A program made the position numbers and the translations under genes. From contig AP025179.1 of the NCBI GenBank assembly GCA_021654635.1, forward strand, positions 3,224,001 through 3,288,000: 64,000 bases of DNA, given 5' to 3'. The DNA comes from Mycobacterium kiyosense (lineage in GTDB: Bacteria > Actinomycetota > Actinomycetes > Mycobacteriales > Mycobacteriaceae). Below, piece after piece: positions 36,591-46,471 of this stretch. Every line of letters begins with the position of its first letter. The stretch's first letter is position 1. The notes under the pieces are model-generated. The model was not told the DNA's origin. It was given only the letters and a program-made list of their open reading frames with translations, and made no database searches.

Positions 36591-37772
36591 TTACGACACC
36601 AAATGCTGGACCCACATGGTGAATTGGCTCCAGTAGTCGACGATCCAGTGCATCACCACGCCGTCGGTGCGCGATACCCACAGCACCACGACGACGGCGA
36701 TCAGCATGGTCAGCGCCAACAGGGCGATGGCACCGGCCGAGATGTGATTGCGGTACAGGGTGGCGACCGCCTTGGCGTCGACCAGCTTCTCCCCCACCCG
36801 CAGTCGGGTCAGGAAGGTCGACGGGTTGCTCTGCGAACGGGTGCGGTCGAAGAACGTCTCGATGTTGGCGGTGTGGCCGGCGGTGACCAACAGCGCGGCG
36901 CCATGGTGGTCGGCCAGCAGCAACGCCAGATCGGTCGCGGAGCCGGCCGCGGGGAACGTCATGGCTCCCACTCCGAGATCCTGGATGCGTTCCAGTCCGG
37001 GAGCGTGCCCGTCGGCGTCGGCGGGCAACACCACCTGGGCGCCGCACTTGGGGACTTCGGTGCTGATCTGGTCGGGGTCGCCGACGATCAGTTGCGGGCG
37101 GTACCCCGCTTTGCGCAGCACGTCGGCGCCCTGGCCGACACCGACGAGCACCGGTTGGTACTCCTTGATGAACGGTTTGAGGGCTTTGAGATCTTCGGCG
37201 GCGCTGGGCTCTTCGGAGACGATCACCACATGCCGGCGGCGCATGTCGACGTCGATGTCGGGGATGCCGATTCCGTCGATCAGTAGCGGGCTTTCGCTGC
37301 GGATGAACTCGATTGTGTTGCCCGCGAACGCTTCCAGGTGGGCGGCCAGCCCGCTCTTGGCCTCGCGCATCAGGTCGGCGATGTCGTGGTCGGTGCGCTC
37401 GGTGCCGCGGATCAGCCGGCGGTCACCGGAGTAGACGCCGCCTTCGTACAGGCGAATCTTGGCGCCGTCCTTGACCTTCTTGAAGATCTCCGGACCAGTC
37501 TCGTCGATCAGGGTGACGCCGTTGTTAACCAGCACCTCCGGGCCCAGATTGGGGTAGCGGCCCGAGACTGACGGGGAGGCGTTGACGACGGCGGCGATGT
37601 CAGCTTCGACCAGCGCGTCGGCGGTGATGCGATCGAGGTCCAGAATGTCGAGGACCACGATGTCGCCGGGGCACACCCGGCGCAGCAGTCGATCGATGTT
37701 GCGGTCGACCCGGGCGGTGCCGACCAGACCCGGCCGGTCGCTGTTGCGAGATAGCAGCGCTGACATCTTCAT
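36591..37772 (-). CDS. steA: SteA-like septation protein
   Basis: A 393-residue protein. The cytoplasmic part is a TPK-like fold with RPGLVGTARVDRNIDRLLRR, LIVGDPDQIS and DADGHAPGLERIQDLGVGAM; a single C-terminal span (AIALLALTMLIAVVVVLWVS) anchors it. It is the Rv1697 ortholog; in Corynebacterium, SteA with SteB recruits the RipA hydrolase regulator to the division site. ATG at 37772 is the standard start (MKMSALLSRN); upstream codons extend into recN. A repeat pair of possible regulator sites lies 50-91 bases upstream. Confidence 0.9.
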   Translation of the reverse strand: MKMSALLSRNSDRPGLVGTARVDRNIDRLLRRVCPGDIVVLDILDLDRITADALVEADIAAVVNASPSVSGRYPNLGPEVLVNNGVTLIDETGPEIFKKVKDGAKIRLYEGGVYSGDRRLIRGTERTDHDIADLMREAKSGLAAHLEAFAGNTIEFIRSESPLLIDGIGIPDIDVDMRRRHVVIVSEEPSAAEDLKALKPFIKEYQPVLVGVGQGADVLRKAGYRPQLIVGDPDQISTEVPKCGAQVVLPADADGHAPGLERIQDLGVGAMTFPAAGSATDLALLLADHHGAALLVTAGHTANIETFFDRTRSQSNPSTFLTRLRVGEKLVDAKAVATLYRNHISAGAIALLALTMLIAVVVVLWVSRTDGVVMHWIVDYWSQFTMWVQHLVS

Positions 37773-37821
37773 GGGAGCCGATTCTGTCGGCGAAGCGCGT
37801 TCGGGCCGCGGAGGCGCGCCG

Positions 37822-37863
37822 TAACATCTGTCACTTAAGTTTAAAAGCGTCACATCTGTAACA
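37822..37863. promoter_or_regulatory. Mirrored pair of GTMAC-type repeats upstream of steA
   Basis: GTAACATCTGTCAC (37822-37835) and GTCACATCTGTAAC (37850-37863) share the core ACATCTGT and are separated by an AT-rich 14-base spacer. Each has two GTMAC half-sites four bases apart. This resembles the direct-repeat sites of the MtrA response regulator, which controls division genes. A weak CRP-like reading (GTGA-N6-TTAC) is also possible for the first. Confidence 0.45.
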
Positions 37864-37971
37864 GGCTGGTCGCGGGCTGGTTGCGGCGCCTGGGCGCGAG
37901 GGGCCGCAAATGTACGGTCGCAACGGCAGATCGGCGCACATCCGGGGACGCTCGCTGCGCTGCCCGGAGAG

Positions 37972-39712
37972 CTACAACTCGCTCTGCGCGGTGTCCAGCA
38001 GTTCGCGGGCGTGCGCGCGGCCGCTGTCGGATTCGCCCAGGCCGGCCAGCATCCGGGCCAGTTCGGCGACCCGGTCGTCGTGATCCAGCCGCCGCACACC
38101 ACTGGCGCCTTTGGGCCCCTGACTGTGCACCACGAGATGGACGTCGGCGTAGGCGGCCACCTGGGGCAGGTGCGTGACGACGATGACCTGGTGGGTGCGG
38201 GCCAGCCGGGCCAGCCGGCGGCCGATCTGCACCGCCGCCCAGCCGCCCACGCCGGCGTCGACCTCGTCGAAAACCATGGTGGTGCCGGTGGCCGAGGCCG
38301 AGAGCACCACCTCCAGCGCCAGCATCACCCGCGACAGCTCGCCGCCGGAAGCGCTCCTGGCCAGCGGAAGCACCGACATCCCGCGGTGCGCCGCGAAGCC
38401 GAACTCGACGACGTCGACGCCGTCGGCGCCGGCCCGGACCGTCTCACCGGAGGGCAGAGTCAGGGCCGCGGGGTCATCCGGTTGGCATGAGTCGGTCGCG
38501 ACGTCGATGGTGAAGACGGCGTTGTCCATCGCCAGGCCGGACAGCTCGGCGGTGACCTCCTTGGCCAGCTTCTTGGCCGCCTTCTGCCGAGCCTTGCTGA
38601 GTTCGGTTGCGGCCTGGGCCAATTCGCGCCCGAGTTGACCGACGCGGGCCTCCAGCGCGGCCAGTCCCTCCTCGGACACGTCGAGCTGGGCCAGCCGCTC
38701 GCGGGACTCCGCCGCCCACTGCAGCACCCCGTCGATGTCGGCGGCGTACTTGCGGGTCAGTGTGCGCAGCTGGGCCTGCCGGGCCAGCTTGGCATCCAGC
38801 GCGCTGGCGTCGACAGGCAGCGCGTCCAGATAGTCGCCGAGTTCGCCGGCCGCGTCTAGGACCACGGTGAGCGCCGAACCGATCTGGTCGGCCAGCTCTC
38901 GCAGCCGGGCGTCACCGGTCGACTCCAGGGCGGCCCGGGCCTGCCCCAGCGTGTCGGTGGCGCCCAGCGCGTCCTCGGACGAGCTGGACAACGACTCGCG
39001 GGCCACGGCGGCGGCCTCGCGCAAGGTGTCCAGCTCGGACAGCCGGACGATGTCGGCCACCAGAGCCTCGTCTTCACCGGGTTGCGGTTCGACGGCGTCG
39101 ATTTCGTCGATGGCGAACTTCAGCCGGTCGGCCTCTTGGGCGAGTTCACGGGCCCGGTCGCGGCGGTCGGCGAGGTCGCGCCGGGCAGACAGCCACGCAT
39201 CGCGCAGCGTGCGGTACCGCTGCACGGCCGGGCCGACCGCCGCGAAGCGGTCCAGGGCGGCACGCTGCTCGTCGGGCCGCATCAGCCGCAGCTGGTCATT
39301 CTGCCCGTGCAGAGCCAACAGCTGGGTGGTGAACCCGCTCAGCGATTTCGCCGGCACGCTGCGGCCGCCGAGGTAGGCGCGGGACGGACCGTCCCGGTTC
39401 ACCGTACGCAGCGCAATCACGCTGCCGTCTTCGTCGCGCTCGGCGCCGGAGGCGTCCAGGACATCGTCCAGCCCGGCAGCCACCGCCTGGTCCAAATCGG
39501 TTGTGGTGAAACGTCCTTCGACGACAGCGCGATCCGACCCGGGACCGGACCCGCGCCGGGTCGGCACGGGCACCGCCCAACAGGTGCAGGCCGGTCACCA
39601 CCATCGTCTTGCCGGTCCCGGTCTCTCCGGTCAGTACGGTCAGGCCGTCACCGAACTCGGCGGTCGCGACGCTGATGGCGCCCAGCGACTCGATTCTCAA
39701 CTCGGTCAGCAC
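37972..39712 (-). CDS. recN: RecN DNA repair ATPase (frame broken by one base)
   Basis: An SMC-like repair protein of about 579 residues. The N-terminal frame from GTG 39712 has [20 protein letters not shown] and Walker [21 protein letters not shown], to ADPARVRS. The next frame continues [20 protein letters not shown], two coiled-coil arms, the signature [20 protein letters not shown], Walker [13 protein letters not shown] and a normal end. The span is one base more than a multiple of three; an extra base near 39535 explains this. RecN gathers broken ends in recombinational repair. It follows nadK by three bases. Confidence 0.88.
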
Positions 39713-39715
39713 CAG

Positions 39716-40640
39716 TTACTGCCCGCGCCAACCTGTTACGGGCAACCGGAACTTGGTCACCAGACGGTCGGTGAACGGCGCGCTGTCCAGCCGCGCCCAC
39801 CTGACCGGGGTGACACTTCGAGTCACCTCCAGGCGACTGCCGGCCGGGACGAGCATTTCGCGGCGGCCGTCGCAGAACACCAGCGCGTCGTGGCCGTCGG
39901 CTTCGATCTCGACCGCGATCGCGGCATCCGGGCTGGTGACCATCGGGCGGCCGAACAAAGCGTGAGCGTTGTTGGGCAGCACCAGGATTGCCTCCAGGTC
40001 GGGCCACAGCACCGGACCGCCGGCAGAGAACGCGTAAGCGGTGGATCCAGTGGGCGTCGACACCAGCACACCGTCGCATCCGAAGGTGGACACCGGCCGC
40101 CCGTCGATCTCCACGACCACACCGAGCACGCCGAGCCGCGGCCCTTTTTTCCAGGCTGGCCTCGTTGAGCGCCCAGCCTTGGTCGATCACCTTACCGCCT
40201 TGGCGCACAACGACATCCAGCGTCAGACGGTCCTCGACCCGATAGTCCTTGGCGACGATGTGCTCCAGCACGGAGTCGATGGCCTCGGCTTCGGCCTCGG
40301 CCAGGAAACCGATCCGGCCCAGGTTGACTCCCAGCACCGGGATGCCGGCGTTGCGGGCGAGTTCGGCCGCACGCAGGAACGTGCCGTCACCACCGAGCAC
40401 CAGCACCAGCTCACAACCTTCGGCGGCCATCGGGTCGGCGTCGACGACCTCGATGTCGATGCCCACCGCCCGCACGTCACCGGGAGCCATCCGCAGCGAT
40501 CCCCGGTCGACCGCCTCGGCCGACAGCGCGCGGAGCTCGATACCGTTGTCGCGCAGAACTTTCTCCACCCGGCGCGCGGTCTCGGTGGCCTCGTCCCGCC
40601 CGGAGTGGACCACCAGCAGCACGGTGCGTTCGGCGGTCAT
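39716..40640 (-). CDS. nadK: NAD kinase (frame broken in an A/T run)
   Basis: The frame from ATG 40640 has [20 protein letters not shown] (the GGDGT motif) and [20 protein letters not shown] up to [10 protein letters not shown]. After one extra base in the six-T run at 40145-40150 (plus strand) the next frame continues [40 protein letters not shown] and ends [10 protein letters not shown]. Without the extra base the product is 307 residues, exactly the size of M. tuberculosis PpnK. It makes NADP+ and is essential, so the frameshift is very likely a sequence error. The start overlaps the tlyA stop. Confidence 0.9.
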
Positions 40641-41442
40641 TGGGGCCCCTCCCGAACGGCGCGTTGCGCGGCAGCCTGCAAAGCATCCTCATCCAGTGCG
40701 CGCTGCGTCTCGGCGCGCAACCACAGGATTGGGACGGTCGACAGCCGGCCGGCAGCGGGCTGGCCGTCACGGCCAGGGTGTGCCAGCCCAGCGCGCCGGC
40801 ACGTCGTGCCACCGAGAGCACCGAATCCGTGCGCAACTGCGGGTCCTGGACCACCCCGCCGGGCCCGACGCGGCCCTTCCCCACCTCGAATTGCGGCTTC
40901 ACCATGGGAACGATATCCGCGCCGGGAGACGCGCAACCAACCAGCGCGGGCAACACCGTCGCCAACGAGATGAAGGACAGGTCGGCGACCACCAGGTCGA
41001 CCGGGCCACCGATGGCTTCCGGCGTCAGGTCGCGCGCGTTGGTTCGTTCCACCACCGCCACCCGCGGGTCGCTGCGCAGCGACCAGGCCACTGGCCGTAG
41101 CCGACGTCGGCCGCGACGACTTCAGTGGCCCCACGGTCCAGCAGTACCTCGGTGAATCCCCCCGGTCGACGCGCCGGCGTCCAGGCAGCGCCGTCCCTCG
41201 ACGCCGATCCCGAAGGTGTCCAGAGCGCCGATCAGCTTGTGCGCCCCGCGGGACACCCAGGTGCGTTCGGCGTCGGCAGTGACGGTCAGCGCCGAGGCAA
41301 CCGACACCGCGGTGGCCGGCTTGACCGCCGGCAGACCGTCGATACGCACCCTGCCTGCGCCAATCAACTCCGCGGCCTGCTGCCTCGACCGGGCCAGGCC
41401 CCGCCGAACCAGTTCGGCGTCGACGCGGGCACGCCGTGGCAT
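40637..41442 (-). CDS. tlyA: TlyA rRNA 2'-O-methyltransferase (three frame breaks)
   Basis: From ATG 41442 the S4 domain is clear ([20 protein letters not shown]) and the frame is good to [10 protein letters not shown]. An extra base in a six-C run at about 41160 shifts it; the true frame would read [21 protein letters not shown] missing base near 41092 restores [20 protein letters not shown] and [20 protein letters not shown], and a third indel near 40745 leads to [17 protein letters not shown]. Net length is one base short of 807, the size of the M. tuberculosis gene. TlyA methylates 16S and 23S rRNA; its loss gives capreomycin resistance, so a real knockout would matter. Confidence 0.85.
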
Positions 41443-41450
41443 GCCCGCAC

Positions 41451-41628
41451 TCAGCCCTTCTCCGCGGACTCCAGGGCCCGCAGCAGCACGTCGTGTGCCT
41501 CCGAGAGCCGGCGGGCGATGTCTTCGAGGTCCTCGAGCGACGGAGCACCCCCCGGCGTCGGCGGTGTCCGGCAGCTGGGCCAGCAGCCCTTCGATTTCGG
41601 CGCGAATCTGGGTGGGATCGATGGTCAT
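41451..41628 (-). CDS. Small conserved protein, Rv1693-like (frame broken in a C run)
   Basis: ATG 41628 begins MTIDPTQIRAEIEGLLAQLP. One extra base in the six-C run near 41550 breaks the frame. Corrected, it reads on as APSLEDLEDIARRLSEAHDV and LLRALESAEKG to a TGA at 41451-41453, giving 58 residues. It is an acidic, coiled-coil-like protein found between the HAD phosphatase gene and tlyA in mycobacteria. Function unknown. Confidence 0.7.
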
Positions 41629-41662
41629 TGCGCTCCTACGCTAGTCGCCGACGAGTCATCGG

Positions 41663-42679
41663 CTAGTCGGCGGCCAGCAGAGACCAGCCGTCCAGCGCGG
41701 CGCGGGCCCGCTCGTCGCCGGCCACGATGCGCGGTGACCCATCCGTGTCCCAGACCGCGCTGGCCACCGCGCGCACGATCGACAGCTCGTCACCGTCCGA
41801 CTCGTCCGCACCGTTCGCATTGACGGTCACCGTGCTGCCGGCGACCTCGACGCGCCAGCCCGGTTGCGGACTCACTTGCAGTTTCTCCGGCGACTGGTGC
41901 AGCGACCGCAGGTCATGGCCGAGGTAGGTGGGTCGGCAGGCCGGTTCGGCGTACACGGCGTCGCGCGCGGAGTTCACCCCGGTGAGCACCATCAGGCTCG
42001 GTAAGCCGGCGGCGTTGGCGCCCTCGATGTCGGTGTCCAGCCGGTCGCCGACCACCAGCGGGGACTGGAAATCGCCGCGGCCCACCGCATCTTTCATCAG
42101 TTGCGGCCCCGGCTTGCCGGCGACCTGCGGCTCTTCGCCGGTGGCTGCCCGCAGCGCGGCGACCAGCGATCCGTTGCCGGGCAGCAGGCCTCGCTCGGTG
42201 GGCAGGGTGGCGTCGACGTTGGCCGCCACCCAGACCGCACCCGCGCGAATGGCCAGTGCGGCCTCGGCGAGATCGGACCAGCAGACCTGCATCGACAAGC
42301 CCTGGACGACGGCGTCGGGTTCGTCCTCGAAGCGCCGCACCGGTTGTAGACCGGCGGTGGTGATCTCGTCGGCCAGCGCGTCGGTCCCCACGACCAGCAC
42401 CCTGGCCCCCTGCGGCAGCTGAGCGGCCAACAGGTGCGCGGCACTCTGGGCGCTGGTGACGACGTCGTCCGCGGTGGCGGTGAAGCCGAGTTCCCGCAGG
42501 TGCGCAGCGACCTCGTCAGCGCTGCGCGAGGCGTTGTTGGTGACGAACAACTTGCGGCCGGCCAGATCGTCCAGCGCTTCGACCGCGCCCTCGGTCGGCT
42601 GATGACCGCGGAACACCGTGCCGTCCAGGTCGAGCAGCAGACAGTCGTGTCGCCGGCCGATCGTTTCGGTGCTAGCCAA
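41663..42679 (-). CDS. HAD phosphatase, glycerol-3-phosphate phosphatase type
   Basis: A 338-residue HAD-IIA protein. Motif I is LLLDLDGTVFRG, motif II LFVTNNAS, the cap follows, and motifs III and IV are AGKPGPQLMKDA and VVGDRLDTDIEGANAAGL. The C-terminal 70 residues form an extra domain, as in Rv1692, which was shown to dephosphorylate glycerol 3-phosphate in lipid recycling. The start here is TTG and overlaps the upstream gene by eight bases. Confidence 0.85.
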   Translation of the reverse strand: MASTETIGRRHDCLLLDLDGTVFRGHQPTEGAVEALDDLAGRKLFVTNNASRSADEVAAHLRELGFTATADDVVTSAQSAAHLLAAQLPQGARVLVVGTDALADEITTAGLQPVRRFEDEPDAVVQGLSMQVCWSDLAEAALAIRAGAVWVAANVDATLPTERGLLPGNGSLVAALRAATGEEPQVAGKPGPQLMKDAVGRGDFQSPLVVGDRLDTDIEGANAAGLPSLMVLTGVNSARDAVYAEPACRPTYLGHDLRSLHQSPEKLQVSPQPGWRVEVAGSTVTVNANGADESDGDELSIVRAVASAVWDTDGSPRIVAGDERARAALDGWSLLAAD

Positions 42680-43457
42680 GTTCGCCGACCCGGTCTTCGG
42701 CGTCGGTGACGCCCTCGACGTCGGCGGCCGCCGACCGCAGGAACCACTGCAGCGCCTCGTCGTCGCGGCCGAGCGCCAGCAGCGTTTCGGCGTAGGCGTA
42801 AAACAACCGGGCGGCCGTCGACCCGGTGCGGTTGGGGTCCAGCTCGGGAGTCGACAGCACGGTCAGCGCCTGCTCGAGCTGCCCCAGATCGGCGCGGGCG
42901 CCGGCGGCGACGATGCGTAGTTCGTCGGCGTCGTCGCCGGTGAGCTGGGCCGCCTCCGGCCCGCGGGCCAGATCGATGGCCCGCTGCGGGCGGCCCAGGC
43001 CACGCTCGCAGTCGGCGATCAGCGCCAGCAACGCGGACTTGCTGCCCATCCGCCGTGCGGCCCGAAACTCCGCCAGCGCCTGAGCCCAGTCACCGCAGTG
43101 GTAGGCGGCGATCCCGACGGCCTCGCGGACCGCGGCGATGCGACTGGCCCGCGCCCGGGCCGCGCGAGCGTGATTCAGCGCGGCCTGCGGATCCTCGTCG
43201 AGCAACCCGCCCGCGGTGACCAGGTGGCGGGCGACGGCGTCGGCGGTGGCCTTGTCCAGGGTGGTCAGTTCGCGGCGCACATCGGGCGCCAGTTGCCGGG
43301 CGTCGACTTCGGGCGGGATGGCCGGACCGGCGGTATCGGCCGGCACCGACTGCGGCTGGACGGGTCGTGCCCGGCCCGGACCCGAGCGTCGCGGGGCGCC
43401 GTTGGAGGCAGGGCGCGGACGGCGTCCGTCGTTACGCGCCTGCCTGTCGTTGACCAC
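42672..43457 (-). CDS. TPR-type conserved protein (Rv1691-like)
   Basis: A 261-residue protein. Residues 1-45 are basic and Pro-rich, probably disordered; the rest is helical with TPR-like pairs such as AVGIAAYHCGDWAQALAEFR and FYAYAETLLALGRDDEALQW. It corresponds to Rv1691 in position and type. Such proteins scaffold complexes; nothing more specific can be said. Start is GTG 43457. Confidence 0.75.
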   Translation of the reverse strand: MVNDRQARNDGRRPRPASNGAPRRSGPGRARPVQPQSVPADTAGPAIPPEVDARQLAPDVRRELTTLDKATADAVARHLVTAGGLLDEDPQAALNHARAARARASRIAAVREAVGIAAYHCGDWAQALAEFRAARRMGSKSALLALIADCERGLGRPQRAIDLARGPEAAQLTGDDADELRIVAAGARADLGQLEQALTVLSTPELDPNRTGSTAARLFYAYAETLLALGRDDEALQWFLRSAAADVEGVTDAEDRVGELG

Positions 43458-43541
43458 TCGCTAGAGGTTACGGGCACACCGGACAGACTCACAATTTGCC
43501 GCCGCACCGCCGGCCGGGTCGAACCGGACGGGTCGAAGTTG

Positions 43542-43892
43542 TCAGGCCTGCAGCTTGTTTGGCAGCAGCGGAGACAGCAGCGACGGACAGTAGGTCGCGA
43601 TCGCGACGATGGTGAACGTCGCCGCTCGCTCTCGCGACATGCCGTTGAGTTCGGCGATCTCGGCGACGACGGACTCGAATGAGCCACCGGGGGCCAGAGC
43701 CTTGGGACAAACCGAGCGCCCCATCGCGATCGCCGTTGCCGGCTGTCCGTACTGAATGCCCGCGTTGTTCAGCGAGTTCAGGAAGACGTTTCCCATCATG
43801 TCGGCGTGAATCGGCGCCGCCACCGCCGCCGAGACACCGAACACGCCGGCGGCCAACGTCAGGAACCTGAACGCGGTCGCCGGTGTGGTCAT
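43542..43892 (-). CDS. Exported DUF732 family protein
   Basis: A 116-residue protein with a signal peptide (FLTLAAGVFGVSAAVAAPIH, cleavage likely near the following ADMM). The mature domain has FLNSLNNAGIQYGQPATAIA and two Cys in SVCPKAL and ATYCPSLL, the standard DUF732 arrangement with one disulfide. It lies where lprJ (Rv1690) lies in M. tuberculosis but has no lipobox Cys, so it would be secreted rather than lipid-anchored. Function unknown. Confidence 0.75.
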   Translation of the reverse strand: MTTPATAFRFLTLAAGVFGVSAAVAAPIHADMMGNVFLNSLNNAGIQYGQPATAIAMGRSVCPKALAPGGSFESVVAEIAELNGMSRERAATFTIVAIATYCPSLLSPLLPNKLQA

Positions 43893-43930
43893 CGTGACAA
43901 CAGTGCTGGGCGATGGTCACATTCACGACA

Positions 43931-43944
43931 CAGTGAGGTCACTG
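43931..43944. promoter_or_regulatory. 14-base palindrome upstream of the DUF732 gene
   Basis: CAGTGAGGTCACTG is a perfect inverted repeat (six-base arms, GG centre), 38 bases before the DUF732 start. Further GTSAC elements occur at 43894 and 43915. It could be an operator for MtrA, CRP or another dimer. Confidence 0.3.
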
Positions 43945-44198
43945 TTTGCGCACTAACGCGTTTCGAGTCGGGGCGGCGCCGCTGCGACATGCTTGTCCCC
44001 CGAATGGCGGACAGCGCGGTCGGGTCCGCGGGGGAAACGCGTTTTCCCCCGAACCGATGGCCGGTAATGGGATACCAGGCTCGCGCGGCGGAGCCCAGAA
44101 TAGGTCGCGTAAGCAAATTGAACAACGATCCTTCAGCGGGGTCTCATCACCTCCCTCCCCCTCCGCGATGAGACTCCGCTGGGTCGTTTTGCATCTTG
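43945..44198 (-). ncRNA. Candidate sRNA region (G2-like) between tyrS and the DUF732 gene
   Basis: This 306-base gap (43893-44198) has no gene I can support. It holds two strong hairpins: CGGGGGAAA/TTTCCCCCG at 44029-44051 (loop five bases) and an approximately 14-pair stem at 44134-44181 with arms CAGCGGGGTCTCATC and GATGAGACTCCGCTG (one mismatch). In M. tuberculosis the tyrS-lprJ gap encodes the sRNA G2. Strand is taken from the M. tuberculosis arrangement. The second hairpin could alternatively be the tyrS terminator. Exact ends are unknown. Confidence 0.4.
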
Positions 44199-45488
44199 TC
44201 AGCCCGGCGCAACCCGTCGCACGCCTGCGATGTTCCGTTTGCCGCGGCGCAGCACCAGCCACTGCCCGTGCAGGAAATCCGTTGGCTGCGGCGCCCATTC
44301 GTCACTTTCGATGCGAATGTTGTTGACCGAGACGCCGCCTTCGCCGATGGTGCGCCGGGCGGCCTTGCGGCTCTCGGAAAGCCCGGCAGCCACCAACAGG
44401 TCGACAATCCCGTCCGGCTCACCGGGTTTGAGTTCGGCGACGGTGGTCTCACCCAGGGCCGCGGACAGCGTCGCCGCATCGAGCCGGTCCAGCTCACCTT
44501 GCCCGAACAAGGCCCGGCTGGCGTGCTCGACGGCTTCGGTGGCCGCCTCGCCGTGCACCAGAACGGTCAGTTCCCTGGCCAGCCTGCGCTGGGCGGCGCG
44601 CTGCTGCGGGCGCTGCGTGGTGGCCTCCTCCAACTCGGCCAGTTCGTCGGCCGTCAGGAAGGTGAACCAGCGCAGGTAGCGGATCACGTCGGCGTCGGCG
44701 GTGTTGACGAAGTACTGGTACCAGGCGTACGGACTGGTCAGCTCGGGGTCCAGCCACAGGCTGCCGCCGCCGGTGGATTTGCCGAACTTCTTGCCGTCGG
44801 CCGAGGTCACCAGCGGGACGGTGAGCGCATGCACCGAGGCGCCCAGCTTCTGCCGCACCAGCCGCACGCCCGCGATGATGTTGCCCCACTGGTCGGATCC
44901 GCCGATCTGCAACGTGCAGCCGTGCCGCCGGTGCAATTCCACGTAGTCGTTGGCCTGCAACAGCATGTAGCTGAACTCGGTGTAGGAGATGCCCTCGCCC
45001 TCCAGACGGCGGCGCACCGTGTCGCGGTCCAGCATCACGTTGACCGAAAAGTGCTTGCCGATGTCGCGCAGGAACTCGATCGCGGACAACTTCTGCGTCC
45101 AGTCCAGGTTGTTCTCGACGATGGCGCCGGTGGGTGAATCGTCGAAGTCGACGAACCGCTCCAGCTGGCCGCGGATGCGGTCGGTCCATTCGGCGACGGT
45201 GTCGGCCTGCTGCAGGCTGCGCTCCCCGACCTCGCGGGGGTCGCCGATCATGCCGGTGGCGCCGCCCGCCAGCACGATCGGGCGGTGTCCGGCCCGCTGA
45301 AACCGGCGCAGCGCCAGCAGCGGCACCAGGTGCCCGGCGTGCAGGCTGGCCGCGGTGGGGTCGAAGCCAGCGTAGACCGTCATCGGTCCGCGCTGCGCCT
45401 CGGCGGCCAGCGCCTCGAGGTCGGTGGACTGCGCGATCAGCTCACGCCAGCTCAGCTCGTCGAGGATTCCGGATGACTCGCTACCCAT
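44199..45488 (-). CDS. tyrS: Tyrosyl-tRNA synthetase
   Basis: A 429-residue class I synthetase. The HIGH motif is HAGH in [20 protein letters not shown], the KMSKS motif is KFGKS, and a C-terminal S4 domain ([20 protein letters not shown]) binds tRNA. ATG 45488 ([14 protein letters not shown]) is chosen; upstream codons add an unlikely basic extension. It charges tRNA-Tyr. The tyrS-DUF732 gap downstream is the sRNA-like region. Confidence 0.97.
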   Translation of the reverse strand: MGSESSGILDELSWRELIAQSTDLEALAAEAQRGPMTVYAGFDPTAASLHAGHLVPLLALRRFQRAGHRPIVLAGGATGMIGDPREVGERSLQQADTVAEWTDRIRGQLERFVDFDDSPTGAIVENNLDWTQKLSAIEFLRDIGKHFSVNVMLDRDTVRRRLEGEGISYTEFSYMLLQANDYVELHRRHGCTLQIGGSDQWGNIIAGVRLVRQKLGASVHALTVPLVTSADGKKFGKSTGGGSLWLDPELTSPYAWYQYFVNTADADVIRYLRWFTFLTADELAELEEATTQRPQQRAAQRRLARELTVLVHGEAATEAVEHASRALFGQGELDRLDAATLSAALGETTVAELKPGEPDGIVDLLVAAGLSESRKAARRTIGEGGVSVNNIRIESDEWAPQPTDFLHGQWLVLRRGKRNIAGVRRVAPG

Positions 45489-45595
45489 GGCGAAGAGTCT
45501 TGCAGGGCCGTTTCCGGTGCCGCGAGCTGCCCGCAATCGGTTCAGGCTGATTCCAGCTGAGCGCATCCGACGGGGGCGACCGTAGAGTCCTTGCG

Positions 45596-46471
45596 ATGGA
45601 CAACCGGTATTTCCCGCTGGTCGTCGTCGCGGTCATGCTGGCCCTCGGGCTGACGCTGACCGTCGGCGACTTCCAGCGGGCCGCCACACTCAAGCGCCCA
45701 CTGCTGGTGGCGCTGATCTGCCAGTCCGTGCTGCTGCCGGTGTTCTGTCTGCTGATCGCCGAGGCGCTGGACCTCGAGCCCAATCTGGCGGTCGGGCTGA
45801 TGCTGATGGCCGCAACACCGGGCGGGTTGCTGGCCAACGTGCTCAGCCACCTGGCCCACGGGGATCTGGCGCTCAATCTCACGCTCACCGCGGTCAACGC
45901 CGTGCTGTCGATCTTCGCGATTCCGGCCATATTGGCGGTGTCGATGACCTGGTTCCTCGGCGAGGGCAGATTCATCCCGCTGCAGTTCGATAAGTTCCTG
46001 GGCGTGGTCGCGATCGTCCTGGTGCCCACCGCGATCGGGGTGGCGATCCGGCACCGGTTCCCGGATCTGGCGCGCCGACTGCACAAGCCGGTGCGCATCG
46101 CGGCGGCCGTGCTGTTGGTGGTGGCCGTGGTTGCTGGTGTCGCCGGCGGCCGCGCGGCGTTGTGGAAGAACTTCGGCGTGCTCAGTTTCGCGGTGCTGTC
46201 GTTCTGCGCGTTGAGCTTGACCGTCGGGTATCTGGTTCCGCGCTGGATGAAACTGGCTCCGCCGCAGGCAATCGCCGTCAGCCTCGAGATCGGCCTGCAC
46301 AACGCCGTGGTGGCGATCGGCATCGCGCTGAGCCCGCAACTGCTCAACAACGCCGAAATGGGCACCCCCGCGGCGGTGTACGGCGTGTTGGCGCCGCTGG
46401 TCGCCGTGCCGTTCATCCTCGCGGTGCGCCGATTGGACCCCTCGTTCCGCGCCGTGCCCCGGCCCGTTTAG
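45596..46471 (+). CDS. BASS-family (bile acid:sodium symporter-type) transporter
   Basis: A 291-residue protein with about nine membrane spans. Conserved BASS stretches include [20 protein letters not shown] (crossing region of helix 4) and [16 protein letters not shown] (helix 9). Substrates of bacterial members include organic anions and metabolites; nothing here is specific. It sits between tyrS and mpg, which are adjacent in M. tuberculosis, so it has been inserted or lost between lineages. Its stop overlaps the mpg stop by four bases. Confidence 0.8.
   Translation: MDNRYFPLVVVAVMLALGLTLTVGDFQRAATLKRPLLVALICQSVLLPVFCLLIAEALDLEPNLAVGLMLMAATPGGLLANVLSHLAHGDLALNLTLTAVNAVLSIFAIPAILAVSMTWFLGEGRFIPLQFDKFLGVVAIVLVPTAIGVAIRHRFPDLARRLHKPVRIAAAVLLVVAVVAGVAGGRAALWKNFGVLSFAVLSFCALSLTVGYLVPRWMKLAPPQAIAVSLEIGLHNAVVAIGIALSPQLLNNAEMGTPAAVYGVLAPLVAVPFILAVRRLDPSFRAVPRPV

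Noticed and set aside
37773..38102. N-terminal extension of SteA into recN
   Set aside because: Low-complexity residues, no match to SteA; ATG 37772 fits the family.
44134..44181. Simple rho-independent terminator of tyrS
   Set aside because: The stem is strong but is not followed by a clean U-tract on the minus strand; kept as part of the sRNA-like region instead.
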